64,000 nt of DNA from Burkholderiales bacterium. GTDB lineage: Bacteria > Pseudomonadota > Gammaproteobacteria > Burkholderiales > Burkholderiaceae_C. The notes under the pieces are model-generated. The model was not told where the DNA came from, ran no database searches, and saw only the letters and a program-made list of their open reading frames with translations. This document shows, one piece after another, positions 40,272 to 50,276 of this stretch. The position numbers were made by a program, and so were the translations under genes. Positions within the stretch are counted from its first letter, which is position 1. Each line of letters opens with the position of its first letter. The DNA lies in assembly GCA_016185015.1 (NCBI GenBank), contig JACPOI010000020.1:310001-374000 (forward strand), in the 5' to 3' direction.

Positions 40272-40667
40272 ATGAGCATGAGTGATCCCATCGCCGACCT
40301 GCTGACGCGTATTCGTAACGCGCAGATGGTGGCCAAGACCTCGGTGTCTGTGCCTTCTTCCAAAGTGAAGATCGCCATCGCCCAGGTGCTGAAGGACGAG
40401 GGCTACATCGACGGCTTCCAGGTGAAGTCCGAAGGTGGCAAGTCCGAACTTGAAATTGCCTTGAAGTACTACGCCGGTCGCCCGGTGATCGAGCGCATCG
40501 AGCGCGTGAGCCGTCCCGGCCTGCGCGTGTACAAGGGCCGTGACGCCATCCCCCAGGTCCAGAACGGTCTGGGCGTGGCCATCGTGACCACCCCCAAGGG
40601 TGTCATGACCGATCGTAAGGCTCGCGCTACCGGTGTCGGCGGCGAAGTGCTTTGCTACGTGGCCTAA
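40272..40667 (+). CDS. rpsH: Small-subunit ribosomal protein uS8
   Basis: A 131-residue protein with the family opening [15 protein letters not shown] and the C-terminal signature [17 protein letters not shown]. In E. coli S8 is the translational repressor of the spc operon, binding mRNA near rplE; I did not find an obvious copy of the 16S target here by eye. ATGs at 40272 and 40278 are both possible starts. Confidence 0.97.
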   Translation: MSMSDPIADLLTRIRNAQMVAKTSVSVPSSKVKIAIAQVLKDEGYIDGFQVKSEGGKSELEIALKYYAGRPVIERIERVSRPGLRVYKGRDAIPQVQNGLGVAIVTTPKGVMTDRKARATGVGGEVLCYVA

Positions 40668-40687
40668 GGCATTGAGGAGAAACTGAA

Positions 40688-41221
40688 ATGTCGCGCGTAG
40701 GAAAAATGCCTGTAGCCATCCCGACCGGGGTGGATGTCTCGATCAAGGCTGATCAGATCAGCGTCAAGGGTGCCGGTGGCACGCTGTCGCTGACCCAGTC
40801 GGCCCTGGTCAAGGTGAGCAACGAGGGTGGCAAGCTGAGCTTCGCCCCCGCAAACGAATCCCGTGAAGCCAATGCCATGAGCGGCACCATGCGTCAGCTG
40901 GTGAACAACATGGTCAACGGCGTGAGCAAGGGCTTCGAAAAGAAGCTGACGCTGATCGGTGTGGGTTACAAGGCCCAGGCCTCCGGTGCCAAGCTGAATC
41001 TGGCGGTGGGTTACTCCCATCCGGTGAACATCGAGATGCCCGCAGGCATCACGGTGGCCACCCCCGCCCCCACGGAAATCGTGATCAAGGGTGCAGATCG
41101 TCAGCGTGTCGGCCAGATCGCCGCTGAAATCCGCGCCGTCCGTCCTCCCGAGCCTTACAAGGGCAAGGGCATCCGTTATGCGGATGAGAAGGTCACGATC
41201 AAAGAGACCAAGAAGAAATAA
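40688..41221 (+). CDS. rplF: Large-subunit ribosomal protein uL6
   Basis: A 177-residue two-domain protein with [14 protein letters not shown] at the start and the C-terminal signature [14 protein letters not shown]. It lies near the factor-binding site of the 50S subunit. A Shine-Dalgarno (GAGGAGA) precedes the ATG. Confidence 0.98.
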   Translation: MSRVGKMPVAIPTGVDVSIKADQISVKGAGGTLSLTQSALVKVSNEGGKLSFAPANESREANAMSGTMRQLVNNMVNGVSKGFEKKLTLIGVGYKAQASGAKLNLAVGYSHPVNIEMPAGITVATPAPTEIVIKGADRQRVGQIAAEIRAVRPPEPYKGKGIRYADEKVTIKETKKK

Positions 41222-41232
41222 GGAGCTGCACC

Positions 41233-41598
41233 ATGATGACCAAGAAAGAGCAGCGTCTTCGCCGGGCCCGTCAGACCCGCATCCGCATTGCAACGCAAGG
41301 CGTGGCGCGTCTGACCGTGACCCGCACCAATTTGCACATCTACGCCAGCGTGATCTCCGGCGACGGCGCCAAGGTGCTGGCCAGTGCCTCCACGGCCGAA
41401 GCCGACGTGCGCAAGTCGCTCGGCGCCTCGGGCAAGGGTGGCAATGCTACCGCCGCCCAGTTGATCGGCAAGCGTATCGCCGAGAAGGCCAAGGCGGCCG
41501 GCGTCGAGACGGTGGCGTTCGACCGCTCAGGTTTTGCGTACCACGGCCGCGTCAAGGCGCTGGCCGATGCGGCACGTGAAGCTGGCTTGCAGTTCTAA
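41233..41598 (+). CDS. rplR: Large-subunit ribosomal protein uL18
   Basis: A 121-residue 5S rRNA-binding protein. It begins with basic segments ([15 protein letters not shown]), has [13 protein letters not shown], and ends with [20 protein letters not shown]. Two adjacent ATGs (41233 and 41236) are possible starts. Confidence 0.98.
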   Translation: MMTKKEQRLRRARQTRIRIATQGVARLTVTRTNLHIYASVISGDGAKVLASASTAEADVRKSLGASGKGGNATAAQLIGKRIAEKAKAAGVETVAFDRSGFAYHGRVKALADAAREAGLQF

Positions 41599-41615
41599 GC
41601 AGATCGGAATTAAAG

Positions 41616-42143
41616 ATGGCTAAAGTTCAAGCAAAGATGCAGGGCAAAGGGGCCGAGGGTCCCGAGGACGGCCTGCGCGAGAAGATGATCGCGGTCAACC
41701 GCGTGACCAAGGTGGTCAAGGGTGGCCGTATCCTGGGTTTCGCAGCACTGACCGTGGTCGGTGATGGCGACGGTCGCGTCGGCATGGGCAAGGGCAAATC
41801 CAAGGAAGTGCCGGCTGCCGTGCAGAAGGCCATGGAAGAAGCCCGCCGCAACATGCTGAAGGTGTCGCTCAAGAACGGTACCCTGCACCATCAGGTCATG
41901 GGCCGTCACGGTGCCGCCAACGTCATGATGGCGCCGGCACCCAAGGGTACCGGCATCATCGCCGGCGGCCCGATGCGCGCCATTTTCGAAGTGATGGGCA
42001 TCACCGACATCGTGGCCAAGAGCCACGGTTCGACCAATCCCTACAACATGGTTCGTGCCACGCTGGACGCTCTGAGCAACTGCAGCACCCCTGCGGGTGT
42101 GGCAGCCAAGCGCGGCAAGACCGTTGAAGAACTCTTCGCTTAA
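41616..42143 (+). CDS. rpsE: Small-subunit ribosomal protein uS5
   Basis: A 175-residue protein with the double-stranded RNA-binding-like motif region [20 protein letters not shown] and the [14 protein letters not shown] segment near the decoding site. Length and spacing are normal for the operon. Confidence 0.98.
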   Translation: MAKVQAKMQGKGAEGPEDGLREKMIAVNRVTKVVKGGRILGFAALTVVGDGDGRVGMGKGKSKEVPAAVQKAMEEARRNMLKVSLKNGTLHHQVMGRHGAANVMMAPAPKGTGIIAGGPMRAIFEVMGITDIVAKSHGSTNPYNMVRATLDALSNCSTPAGVAAKRGKTVEELFA

Positions 42144-42158
42144 TCGGGAGTTACAGAC

Positions 42159-42341
42159 ATGGCTAAGCAACAAACCGTCAAGGTCCAGCTGGTTCGCAGC
42201 CCGATCGGCTGCAAGGAATCTCACCGCGCCACCGTGCGTGGTCTGGGCCTGCGCAAGCTGAACAGCGTCAGCGAACTGCAGGACACCCCTGCCGTGCGCG
42301 GCATGATCAACAAGATCGACTACCTGGTCAAGGTTCTCTAA
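42159..42341 (+). CDS. rpmD: Large-subunit ribosomal protein uL30
   Basis: A 60-residue protein: [20 protein letters not shown] at the start, then [19 protein letters not shown]. The size and position between rpsE and rplO are canonical. Confidence 0.97.
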   Translation: MAKQQTVKVQLVRSPIGCKESHRATVRGLGLRKLNSVSELQDTPAVRGMINKIDYLVKVL

Positions 42342-42351
42342 GAGGCTGATG

Positions 42352-42783
42352 ATGGAACTCAATAGCATCAAGCCCGCAGCGGGCGCCAAGCACGCGAAGC
42401 GTCGCGTCGGTCGCGGCATCGGCTCCGGCCTGGGCAAGACTGCCGGTCGTGGCCACAAGGGTCAGAAATCCCGTTCGGGCGGCTACCACAAGGTCGGCTT
42501 CGAAGGCGGTCAGATGCCCATGCATCGCCGTCTGCCCAAGCGCGGTTTCAAGTCGCATCTGCTCAAGTACAACGCCGAGATCACTCTCAGCACGCTGGAG
42601 CAGCTGGGCGCTGACACGGTCGACATCCTCACGCTCAAGCAGGCCGGTCTGGTCGGCGAGCTGGCCAAGGTGATCAAGGTCATCAAGTCCGGCGAGATCA
42701 AGAAGGCTGTCAAGCTCAATGGCATCGGCGCTACCGCCGGCGCCAAGGCTGCCATCGAGGCAGCCGGCGGCAGCGTGGCCTGA
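42352..42783 (+). CDS. rplO: Large-subunit ribosomal protein uL15
   Basis: A 143-residue protein beginning [20 protein letters not shown] with the Gly-rich RNA-binding N-terminus ([19 protein letters not shown]) and [17 protein letters not shown]. An ATG three bases earlier (42349) is an alternative start. It precedes secY as in most bacteria. Confidence 0.97.
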   Translation: MELNSIKPAAGAKHAKRRVGRGIGSGLGKTAGRGHKGQKSRSGGYHKVGFEGGQMPMHRRLPKRGFKSHLLKYNAEITLSTLEQLGADTVDILTLKQAGLVGELAKVIKVIKSGEIKKAVKLNGIGATAGAKAAIEAAGGSVA

Positions 42784-42807
42784 AAACTGGATCGAGAGTA
42801 GAACCAA

Positions 42808-44127
42808 GTGGCAACGAACGCGGCTCAGATTGCAAAAACCGGCAAGTACGGCGACCTGCGTCGCCGGCTGGTATTTTTGCTGCTCGCACTGGTGGTGTAC
42901 CGCATCGGTGCGCACATTCCGGTGCCGGGCATCAATCCGGACCAGCTCAAGGCCCTGTTCGACGGCCAGCAGGGCGGCATCCTGAACCTGTTCAACATGT
43001 TCTCGGGTGGCGCGCTGTCGCGTTTCACGGTGTTCGCGCTGGGCATCATGCCGTACATCTCGGCATCGATCATCATGCAGCTGCTGACGTACGTGCTGCC
43101 CGCCTTCGAGCAAATCAAGAAGGAAGGCGAAGCCGGTCGTCGCAAGATCACCCAGTACACGCGTTATGCGACGCTGGGCCTCGCGATTTTCCAGTCGCTC
43201 GGCATTGCCGTGGCGCTGGAGAGCTCGCCCGGCCTGGTGATGGCCCCCGGTTTCGGCTTCCGCATGACGGCGGTCGTCACGCTGACGGCCGGTACCATGT
43301 TCCTGATGTGGCTGGGTGAGCAGATCACCGAGCGCGGTCTGGGCAACGGCATCTCGATCCTGATCTTCGGCGGTATCGCCGCAGGTCTGCCGGGCGCCAT
43401 CGGTGGCTTGCTGGAGCTGGTGCGTACCGGCGCCATGAGCATCATCGCCGCCCTGATCATCGTGACGCTGGTGGTCCTGGTGACCTACTTCGTGGTGTTC
43501 GTCGAGCGCGGTCAGCGCAAGATCTTGGTGAACTATGCACGTCGCCAGGTCGGCAACAAGGTGTATGGCGGCCAGTCTTCGCACCTGCCGCTCAAGCTGA
43601 ACATGGCCGGTGTGATTCCGCCCATCTTCGCGTCGTCGATCATCCTGCTGCCCGCCACCGTGGTGAGTTGGTTCAGCAGTGGCGATTCGATGCTGTGGCT
43701 CAAGGACATCGCCAGCAGCCTGACGCCGGGACAGCCCATCTATGTGATGCTGTACGCCTCGGCCATCGTGTTCTTCTGTTTCTTCTACACGGCGCTGGTG
43801 TTCAACAGCCGTGAGACGGCCGACAACCTGAAAAAGGGTGGTGCCTTCATCCCGGGCATCCGTCCGGGTGACCAGACCGCAAAGTACATCGACCGCATCC
43901 TGTTGCGTCTGACGATGGCCGGTGCGATCTACATCACTTTCGTCTGTCTGCTGCCCGAGTTTCTGATTCTGAAGTACAACGTGCCGTTCTATTTCGGCGG
44001 CACCTCGCTGCTGATCATCGTGGTGGTGACCATGGATTTCATGGCCCAGGTGCAGAACTACATGATGTCGCAGCAATATGAATCGCTGCTGAAGAAAGCC
44101 AATTTCAAGGCTACGCCAGGTGTCTGA
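42808..44127 (+). CDS. secY: Protein translocase subunit SecY
   Basis: A 439-residue core of the Sec channel in the inner membrane, with ten hydrophobic helices. Landmarks are [14 protein letters not shown] in the first loop, [28 protein letters not shown] and [13 protein letters not shown]. It begins with GTG at 42808. SecE and SecG are encoded elsewhere, as is usual. Confidence 0.98.
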   Translation: MATNAAQIAKTGKYGDLRRRLVFLLLALVVYRIGAHIPVPGINPDQLKALFDGQQGGILNLFNMFSGGALSRFTVFALGIMPYISASIIMQLLTYVLPAFEQIKKEGEAGRRKITQYTRYATLGLAIFQSLGIAVALESSPGLVMAPGFGFRMTAVVTLTAGTMFLMWLGEQITERGLGNGISILIFGGIAAGLPGAIGGLLELVRTGAMSIIAALIIVTLVVLVTYFVVFVERGQRKILVNYARRQVGNKVYGGQSSHLPLKLNMAGVIPPIFASSIILLPATVVSWFSSGDSMLWLKDIASSLTPGQPIYVMLYASAIVFFCFFYTALVFNSRETADNLKKGGAFIPGIRPGDQTAKYIDRILLRLTMAGAIYITFVCLLPEFLILKYNVPFYFGGTSLLIIVVVTMDFMAQVQNYMMSQQYESLLKKANFKATPGV

Positions 44128-44132
44128 AAGAG

Positions 44133-44351
44133 ATGGCGAAAGACGATGTGATTCAGATGCAGGGCGAGGTGGTGGAGAACCTGCCGAACGCGACCTTCCG
44201 CGTGAAGCTGGAAAACGGCCACATCGTTCTAGGACATATTTCCGGCAAGATGCGAATGCATTACATCCGTATCCTGCCGGGTGACAAAGTGACTGTCGAG
44301 TTGACGCCTTACGACTTGACGCGGGCACGGATCGTATTCAGGGCCAAATGA
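44133..44351 (+). CDS. infA: Translation initiation factor IF-1
   Basis: A 72-residue OB-fold protein that binds the 30S A-site during initiation: [20 protein letters not shown] and [18 protein letters not shown]. It sits five bases after secY, a location common in betaproteobacteria, where a second infA copy is often found elsewhere; this window cannot show that. Confidence 0.97.
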   Translation: MAKDDVIQMQGEVVENLPNATFRVKLENGHIVLGHISGKMRMHYIRILPGDKVTVELTPYDLTRARIVFRAK

Positions 44352-44406
44352 ATTTGCAGGTTCCGGATAGTCTGGAATCAGGCGTTAGAAGTTTTAGGAG
44401 AGTGAA

Positions 44407-44520
44407 ATGAGAGTTTCGGCTTCGGTCAAAAAAATTTGCCGCAACTGCAAAATCATCCGCCGCAAGGGTGTGGTGCGCGTGATCTGCACGGATCCCCGCC
44501 ACAAGCAGCGTCAAGGCTGA
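44407..44520 (+). CDS. rpmJ: Large-subunit ribosomal protein bL36, zinc-binding form
   Basis: A 37-residue protein from ATG 44407 to TGA 44520. It has the complete zinc ligand set C11, C14, C27 and H32 ([17 protein letters not shown]). TTTTAGGAGAG lies just upstream as ribosome site. The position between infA and rpsM matches related genomes. Confidence 0.97.
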   Translation: MRVSASVKKICRNCKIIRRKGVVRVICTDPRHKQRQG

Positions 44521-44544
44521 TTGCAAGAGTTATAGAGGACGAAA

Positions 44545-44910
44545 ATGGCACGTATCGCTGGCATCAACATTCCGCCGCATAAGCATGCAGAAATTGGCTT
44601 GACCGCCATCTTCGGCATCGGTCGCACAAGCGCTCGCAAGATTTGCGATGCCTGCGGCATTGCATATTCCAAGAAGATCAAGGATCTGACCGACTCTGAT
44701 CTGGAAAAAATCCGCGACCAGATCGCCGGGATCACCATCGAGGGTGACCTGCGTCGCGAGACCACGATGAACATCAAGCGTTTGATGGACATCGGCTGCT
44801 ACCGCGGCTTCCGTCATCGCCGTGGCCTGCCCATGCGCGGTCAGCGTACGCGTACCAATGCCCGTACCCGCAAGGGTCCGCGCAAGGGCGCCGCAGCACT
44901 GAAGAAATAA
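44545..44910 (+). CDS. rpsM: Small-subunit ribosomal protein uS13
   Basis: A 121-residue head protein of the 30S subunit: [20 protein letters not shown] at the start and the signature [19 protein letters not shown] at the end. In E. coli it is the first gene of the alpha operon, whose leader binds S4; here it is only 24 bases after rpmJ with no independent promoter visible. Confidence 0.98.
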   Translation: MARIAGINIPPHKHAEIGLTAIFGIGRTSARKICDACGIAYSKKIKDLTDSDLEKIRDQIAGITIEGDLRRETTMNIKRLMDIGCYRGFRHRRGLPMRGQRTRTNARTRKGPRKGAAALKK

Positions 44911-44930
44911 ACTGGCATTGAAAGATCACC

Positions 44931-45335
44931 ATGGCTAAAGCTCCCGCCAATAATGCCGCGCAGCGTGTGCGCAAGAAGGTTCGCAAGAACGTGGCTGACG
45001 GTGTCGCCCACGTGCACGCCTCCTTCAACAACACCATCATCACGATCACCGATCGCCAGGGCAATGCCCTGTCGTGGGCCTCGTCTGGTGGCCAGGGCTT
45101 CAAGGGTTCGCGCAAATCCACACCGTTCGCCGCCCAGGTGGCGTCCGAAGTGGCTGGTCGCGCTGCCATGGAGCAGGGCATCAAGAACCTCGATGTCGAG
45201 ATCAAGGGTCCCGGCCCGGGTCGCGAGTCTTCGGTGCGCGCTCTGGCCGCACTGGGCATCCGCATCAACCTGATCTCCGACGTGACGCCGGTGCCGCACA
45301 ACGGCTGCCGTCCGCAGAAGCGTCGCCGCATCTAA
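44931..45335 (+). CDS. rpsK: Small-subunit ribosomal protein uS11
   Basis: A 134-residue protein on the 30S platform: [20 protein letters not shown] and the C-terminal [18 protein letters not shown]. Unlike the tight spacing before it, a 94-base leader with a T-run and hairpins separates it from rpsD. Confidence 0.98.
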   Translation: MAKAPANNAAQRVRKKVRKNVADGVAHVHASFNNTIITITDRQGNALSWASSGGQGFKGSRKSTPFAAQVASEVAGRAAMEQGIKNLDVEIKGPGPGRESSVRALAALGIRINLISDVTPVPHNGCRPQKRRRI

Positions 45336-45405
45336 GCGGTACACTTTTTTTTAACAAGCCCACCGCCACCGGCATTGCGCTGGTGGCTCCCGCAGGCAAC
45401 TGCGG
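45326..45405 (+). promoter_or_regulatory. Structured leader between rpsK and rpsD, possible attenuator
   Basis: A short stem (CCGC at 45326-45329 with GCGG at 45336-45339) spans the rpsK stop and is followed by eight Ts (45345-45352). Further on lies CCGCAG-GCAA-CTGCGG (45390-45405), a perfect 6-bp hairpin with a GNRA-type loop, 24 bases before the rpsD start. Because S4 represses its own operon in other bacteria, this is a candidate control site, but the link is inferred. Confidence 0.4.
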
Positions 45406-45429
45406 AAGTTGACATAGAAGGAAGTTCAA

Positions 45430-46053
45430 GTGGCACGCAATCTCGGCCCCAAGGCCAAACTCTCCCGCCGCGAAGGCACCGACCTGTTCCTGAAGAGCGC
45501 ACGTCGCTCGATTGCGGACAAGGCCAAGTTCGATTCCAAGCCCGGCCAGCACGGCCGCACCTCGGGCGCTCGTACCTCCGACTTCGGCCTGCAGCTGCGT
45601 GAAAAGCAGAAGGTCAAGCGCATGTACGGCGTGCTGGAGCGCCAGTTCCGCCGTTACTTCGAGGAAGCCGATCGCCGCAAGGGCAATACCGGTGCCAACC
45701 TGCTGTTCCTGCTGGAATGCCGCCTGGACAACGTCGTGTATCGCATGGGCTTCGGTTCGACCCGTGCCGAGGCACGTCAGATGGTCTCGCACAAGGCGAT
45801 CACCGTAAACGGCAATTCGGTGAACATCCCGTCGTACTCGGTCAAGGCCGGCGACGTGATCGCCGTGCGCGAAAAGTCGAAGAAGCAGAACCGCGTGGTG
45901 GAAGCGCTGCAATTGGCACAACAGGTCGGCATGCCGGCCTGGGTTGAGGTGAACCTCGACAAGGCCGAAGGCACCTTCAAGAAAGTGCCTGATCGCGACG
46001 AATTCGGGTCTGATATCAACGAATCGCTGATCGTCGAGTTGTACTCGAGGTAA
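45430..46053 (+). CDS. rpsD: Small-subunit ribosomal protein uS4
   Basis: A 207-residue primary 16S rRNA binder. It begins with GTG at 45430 after GAAGGAAG. The N-terminus [20 protein letters not shown] lacks zinc cysteines; the S4 RNA-binding domain (about 98-160) has [20 protein letters not shown]. In enterobacteria S4 is the autogenous repressor of the alpha operon. Confidence 0.98.
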   Translation: MARNLGPKAKLSRREGTDLFLKSARRSIADKAKFDSKPGQHGRTSGARTSDFGLQLREKQKVKRMYGVLERQFRRYFEEADRRKGNTGANLLFLLECRLDNVVYRMGFGSTRAEARQMVSHKAITVNGNSVNIPSYSVKAGDVIAVREKSKKQNRVVEALQLAQQVGMPAWVEVNLDKAEGTFKKVPDRDEFGSDINESLIVELYSR

Positions 46054-46101
46054 ACAAGGTGCACGAGGTCGCGCTGCGACCTTGGCCTTGGAGTTTTCGT
46101 A

Positions 46102-46126
46102 CCTGACCGGAGGCATTCCGGTCAGG
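46102..46126 (+). promoter_or_regulatory. Perfect 10-bp hairpin in the rpsD-rpoA gap
   Basis: CCTGACCGGA (46102-46111) and its exact complement (46117-46126) enclose a 5-base loop, 55 bases before the rpoA start. There is no T-tract, so it is more likely an RNA processing or stability element than a terminator. Confidence 0.5.
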
Positions 46127-46180
46127 CGCTTCACCAGCCTTACCGGTGTAACGAGCCGGGGGTATTGACAGGAAGTCTGC

Positions 46181-47170
46181 ATGCAAACCAGTCTGCTGAA
46201 ACCCAAAGCAATCAACGTCGAACAACTCGGCCTGAACCGCGCCAAAGTGGCGCTGGAGCCGTTTGAGCGTGGCTATGGCCATACCCTGGGCAACGCGCTG
46301 CGTCGCGTCCTGCTGTCGTCGATGCCGGGTTACGCTGCCACGGAAGTGACCATCGCCGGCGTGCTGCACGAGTACTCGTCGATCGATGGCGTGCAGGAGG
46401 ATGTGGTCAACATTCTGCTGAACCTCAAGGGCGTGGTGTTCAAGCTGCACAACCGTGACGAAGTCACGCTGAGCCTGCGCAAGGACGGCGAAGGCGTCGT
46501 CACCGCTGCTGACATCCAGACCCCGCACGATGTCGAGATCATCAACCCCGACCACGTGATCGCCACGCTGTCGGCCGGTGGCAAGCTCGACATGCAGATC
46601 AAGGTCGAGAAGGGCCGCGGTTATGTGCCGGGCACCATGCGCCGTTACGGCGACGAGCCGACCAAGTCGATCGGCCGCATCGTGCTGGACGCTTCGTTCT
46701 CCCCGGTCAAGCGCGTGAGCTACACCGTCGAGAGCGCCCGCGTCGAGCAGCGCACCGATCTGGACAAGCTGGTCGTCGAAATCGAGACCAACGGCGCCAT
46801 CACCGCTGAAGACGCTGTGCGCGCCTCGGCCAAGATCCTGGTGGAACAGCTGGCTGTGTTCGCCCAGCTCGAGGGCAGCGAACTCGCCGCCTTTGACGCA
46901 CCGGCACCGCGCAGCGGCAGCCAGTTCGACCCGATCCTGCTGCGTCCGGTCGATGAACTCGAACTGACCGTGCGTTCGGCCAACTGCCTGAAGGCCGAGA
47001 ACATCTATTACATCGGCGACCTGATCCAGCGTTCCGAGAACGAACTGCTCAAGACCCCCAACCTGGGTCGCAAGTCGCTCAACGAGATTAAGGAAGTGCT
47101 TGCTTCCCGCGGTCTGACCCTGGGCATGAAGCTCGAGAACTGGCCGCCGGCCGCGCTCGAAAAGCGTTGA
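46181..47170 (+). CDS. rpoA: RNA polymerase alpha subunit
   Basis: A 329-residue protein. The N-terminal dimerisation domain (about 1-230) contains [20 protein letters not shown]; the C-terminal domain (about 250-329) binds UP elements and activators and has [17 protein letters not shown] and [18 protein letters not shown]. The 127-base upstream gap contains a perfect hairpin. rplQ follows, as is usual. Confidence 0.98.
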   Translation: MQTSLLKPKAINVEQLGLNRAKVALEPFERGYGHTLGNALRRVLLSSMPGYAATEVTIAGVLHEYSSIDGVQEDVVNILLNLKGVVFKLHNRDEVTLSLRKDGEGVVTAADIQTPHDVEIINPDHVIATLSAGGKLDMQIKVEKGRGYVPGTMRRYGDEPTKSIGRIVLDASFSPVKRVSYTVESARVEQRTDLDKLVVEIETNGAITAEDAVRASAKILVEQLAVFAQLEGSELAAFDAPAPRSGSQFDPILLRPVDELELTVRSANCLKAENIYYIGDLIQRSENELLKTPNLGRKSLNEIKEVLASRGLTLGMKLENWPPAALEKR

Positions 47171-47282
47171 TTTAGAATTACGGCCCGCCCAAGCGGGTCG
47201 GACAAGGACCAGCCTTTCAGGGCTGGGTGCACCGGGCAGTACCTGATACGGCTGCCTGTTTATATAAAGAAAGGAAAGCACC

Positions 47283-47672
47283 ATGCGTCACGGACACGGT
47301 CTCCGTAAACTCAACCGCACCAGCGAGCACCGCCTCGCCATGCTGCGCAACATGATGAATTCGCTGATCGAGCACGAGGTCATCAAGACCACCGTGCCCA
47401 AGGCGAAGGAACTGCGTCGTGTGGTCGAGCCCATGATCACCCTGGCCAAGGAAGCCACGCTGGCCAACCGCCGCCTGGCCTTTGACCGCCTGCGTGACCG
47501 CGACAGCGTCACCAAGCTGTTCAATGACCTCGGCCCGCGTTTCAAGACGCGTCCGGGCGGCTACACCCGAATCCTCAAGATGGGTTTCCGCGTGGGTGAC
47601 AACGCCCCCATGGCCCTGGTGGAGCTGGTGGACCGTCCCGCTGAATCTTCTGAGACAGCGAAGGCAGAATAA
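47283..47672 (+). CDS. rplQ: Large-subunit ribosomal protein bL17
   Basis: A 129-residue protein: [20 protein letters not shown], and then the C-terminal [28 protein letters not shown] precedes the ATG. The 112-base gap after rpoA holds two short hairpins, CCCGC-CCAA-GCGGG near 47186 and CCAGCC-TTTCA-GGGCTGG near 47209. It ends the ribosomal cluster. Confidence 0.97.
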   Translation: MRHGHGLRKLNRTSEHRLAMLRNMMNSLIEHEVIKTTVPKAKELRRVVEPMITLAKEATLANRRLAFDRLRDRDSVTKLFNDLGPRFKTRPGGYTRILKMGFRVGDNAPMALVELVDRPAESSETAKAE

Positions 47673-47680
47673 GCTATAAT
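47651..47680 (+). promoter_or_regulatory. Promoter of the initiator tRNA gene
   Basis: A perfect TATAAT at 47675-47680 lies 11 bases before the tRNA. The -35 region (about TGAGAC at 47651-47656, 18-base spacing) is weak. The promoter overlaps the last codons of rplQ. Confidence 0.6.
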
Positions 47681-47690
47681 GCTAGATTAC

Positions 47691-47767
<77 letters not shown>

Positions 47768-47773
47768 ACAAGG

Positions 47774-47797
47774 AAAAGCCCTCTTCGGAGGGCTTTT
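47774..47797 (+). terminator. Rho-independent terminator after tRNA-fMet
   Basis: A 10-bp perfect stem AAAAGCCCTC with a TTCG tetraloop and its complement ending in TTTT. It lies seven bases after the tRNA and may also end the ribosomal transcript. Confidence 0.9.
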
Positions 47798-47879
47798 CTG
47801 CTTCATGGCACTGTAACAAATGGTGTCGTGGATGTAGGAGCCAGGCCAAAAGCCCTGCTCCCCCTTTTTGGAACCACAC

Positions 47880-49010
47880 ATGACCACTCGCCGCCAATTC
47901 GGCCTGGCCGCAGCTTCGCTGCTGGCCGCTCCCACTCTGCTGAAGGCCCAGGGTAACAACAAGATCATCCTCGGCCAGTCAGCCGCCTTTACAGGGCCTG
48001 CAGCGGAACTGGGGATCCAGTTCAACCTGGGTGCCCGGATCTGGTTCGACCAGGTCAACGCCCAGGGGGGTGTCGCCGGCAAGACCATCGAGATCAAGAC
48101 CCTGGACGACGGCTACGAGCCTGACCGTTGCGCAGCCAATACGCAGAAGCTGATCTCCGAGGACGTGTTTGCGCTCTTCGGCTACATCGGCACGCCGACC
48201 AGCCTGGCTGCGCTGCCGCTGCTGAGCAAGGCGCAGGTGCCCTTCATCGCTCCGTTCACGGGTGCCATGGGTTTGCGCGAGCCTTTCAACAAGCAGGTCT
48301 TTCACCTGCGTGCCTCCTACAACGACGAGACCGAATTGATCGTCAGGCAGCTCACCAATCTGGGCCTGAAGAAGATCGCGGTCTTCTACCAGAACGACGC
48401 TTACGGCAAGGCGGGCCTGGACGGTGTGACGCTGGCGCTGGACAAGCTCGGCCTCAAGCCGGTGGCCCAGGCCACGGTGGAGCGCAATTCGGTGGACGTG
48501 GCTGCTGCCGTGCGCACACTCAACGCAGCCGGGCCGGATGCCGTGGTGCAGATCAGCGCCTACAAGTCCTGCGCAGCCTATATCCGTGCGGCCCGCAAAG
48601 CCGGTTTCGGCGGCACGTTCTTCAACGTGTCCTTTGTCGGCACACAGGCGCTGGCCGACGAGTTGGGCAAGGATGGTGCCGGTGTCGTGGTCTCGCAGGT
48701 CATGCCCTCGCCTTATTCCTTGGCGCGCCCGATCGCCCGCGAGTTCTCCGAAGCGGTGAAGAAGGCCGGCGGCAATGCGCAGGCCAACTTCTCCAGCATG
48801 GAAGGCTACCTGGCTGCCAAGGTCGTGACCGAAGGGCTCAAGCGCGCCGGGACACGCATGAACAGCCGCGAAGGCCTGATCCAGGGCATCGAGGCCATCG
48901 GCAGCCAGAGCCTGGGTGGTTTCCAGGTGCACTTCTCTGCCACCGACCACGTCGCTTCCAGCTTTGTCGAGCTGTCGATGCTGACCGGCGACGGACGCAT
49001 ACGCACCTGA
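47880..49010 (+). CDS. ABC-transporter binding protein, branched-chain amino acid type
   Basis: A 376-residue periplasmic binding protein of the LivJ-like (type I) fold. The N-terminus TTRRQFGLAAASLLAAPTLL is a twin-arginine-like signal peptide, cleaved near KAQ. The mature protein has ILGQSAAFTGPAAELG and GYIGTPTSLAALPLLS. I start at ATG 47880; the TTG at 47868 adds four residues. No permease or ATPase genes lie nearby, so the ligand and even a transport role are uncertain. Confidence 0.88.
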   Translation: MTTRRQFGLAAASLLAAPTLLKAQGNNKIILGQSAAFTGPAAELGIQFNLGARIWFDQVNAQGGVAGKTIEIKTLDDGYEPDRCAANTQKLISEDVFALFGYIGTPTSLAALPLLSKAQVPFIAPFTGAMGLREPFNKQVFHLRASYNDETELIVRQLTNLGLKKIAVFYQNDAYGKAGLDGVTLALDKLGLKPVAQATVERNSVDVAAAVRTLNAAGPDAVVQISAYKSCAAYIRAARKAGFGGTFFNVSFVGTQALADELGKDGAGVVVSQVMPSPYSLARPIAREFSEAVKKAGGNAQANFSSMEGYLAAKVVTEGLKRAGTRMNSREGLIQGIEAIGSQSLGGFQVHFSATDHVASSFVELSMLTGDGRIRT

Positions 49011-49025
49011 GCAAAACCACCGGCG

Positions 49026-49040
49026 CGGGGGAATCCCCCG
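49026..49040. other. Tight inverted repeat between binding-protein and M20 genes
   Basis: CGGGGG-AAT-CCCCCG, 16 bases after the stop of the upstream gene and 38 before the next start. It could be a transcript 3' end, but no T-tract follows. Confidence 0.35.
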
Positions 49041-49078
49041 GCTGGCAGAGGGTCGGGTGAAGGGCTAGACTCTCGTGC

Positions 49079-50269
49079 ATGAAGGTCATCGATTCCATCG
49101 TCGCCCAGGCCGCCGGCATGGCGGCCATCCGGCGTGACATCCACGCGCATCCCGAACTGAGCTTCCAGGAGCGGCGTACCGCCGACCTGGTCGCGGCCCG
49201 CCTGACCGAATGGGGCATCCCCATCCATCGCGGTCTGGGCGGCACTGGCGTGGTCGGGATCATCCAGCAAGGGGCCTCGAAACGTGCCATTGGCCTGCGC
49301 GCCGACATGGACGCCCTGCCCCTGCAGGAGAGCAACACCTTTGCCCACACCAGCCGGCACGACGGCAAGATGCACGCCTGCGGCCATGACGGCCATACCG
49401 CCATGCTGCTGGCCGCGGCCCAGCATCTGGCGCAGCATCGCCATTTCGACGGCACGGTCTACCTGATCTTCCAGCCCGCCGAAGAGGGCGGCGCTGGCGC
49501 CAACGAGATGATCAAGGACGGTCTCTTCGAGAAATTCCCGATGGAGGCCGTGTTCGGCATGCACAACTGGCCGGGCATGAAAGCCGGCACCTTTGCGCTG
49601 AGCCCGGGGCCGGTGATGGCATCGAGCAACGAATTCAAGATCACCATCCGTGGCAAGGGCGGCCACGCCGCCATGCCGCACAACGCGGTGGACCCGGTGC
49701 TGGTGGCCTGCCAGATGGTGCAGGCTTTCCAGACCATCATCAGCCGCAACATCAAGCCCATCGACGCCGGTGTGATCTCGGTCACCATGATCCATGCGGG
49801 CCACGCTAGCAACGTGATCGCCGACAGCTGCGAGCTGCAGGGCACGGTGCGCACCTTCACACTGGAGGTGCTGGACCAGATCGAGGCGCGCATGCGCGAG
49901 GTGGCGCAGCACACCTGCGCCGCCTTCGGTGCGCGTTGCGAGTTCGAGTTCGAGCGCAACTACCCGCCCACCATCAATGCAGAACAGGAAGTGGCGTTTG
50001 CGCGCCGCGTCATGGCCGACATCGTCGGCGAGGCCAACGTCCTGAAGCAGGAGCCCACGATGGGCGCGGAAGACTTTGCCTACATGCTGCTGGCCAAGCC
50101 GGGTGCCTATGCCTTCATCGGCAATGGGGACGGCGTGCACCGCGAGATGGGTCACGGCGGCGGCCCCTGCACCCTGCACAACCCGAGCTACGACTTCAAT
50201 GACGAACTCATCCCGCTGGGGGCGAGTTACTGGGTGAAACTGGCCGAGGCCTGGCTGGCGCCGCGCTGA
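49079..50269 (+). CDS. M20-family amidohydrolase (hippurate hydrolase-like)
   Basis: A 396-residue dinuclear metalloenzyme that cleaves N-acyl amino acids or similar amides. Metal ligands and catalytic residues are visible in LRADMDALPLQE, MHACGHDGHTAMLL, FQPAEEGGAGANEMI and FGMHNWPG; the lid/dimer domain contains GKGGHAAMPHNAVDP. The C-terminus has MGAEDFAYML. No signal peptide, so cytoplasmic. It follows the binding-protein gene by 68 bases and might act on the imported ligand, though that is only context. Confidence 0.92.
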   Translation: MKVIDSIVAQAAGMAAIRRDIHAHPELSFQERRTADLVAARLTEWGIPIHRGLGGTGVVGIIQQGASKRAIGLRADMDALPLQESNTFAHTSRHDGKMHACGHDGHTAMLLAAAQHLAQHRHFDGTVYLIFQPAEEGGAGANEMIKDGLFEKFPMEAVFGMHNWPGMKAGTFALSPGPVMASSNEFKITIRGKGGHAAMPHNAVDPVLVACQMVQAFQTIISRNIKPIDAGVISVTMIHAGHASNVIADSCELQGTVRTFTLEVLDQIEARMREVAQHTCAAFGARCEFEFERNYPPTINAEQEVAFARRVMADIVGEANVLKQEPTMGAEDFAYMLLAKPGAYAFIGNGDGVHREMGHGGGPCTLHNPSYDFNDELIPLGASYWVKLAEAWLAPR

Positions 50270-50276
50270 GGCCGCA

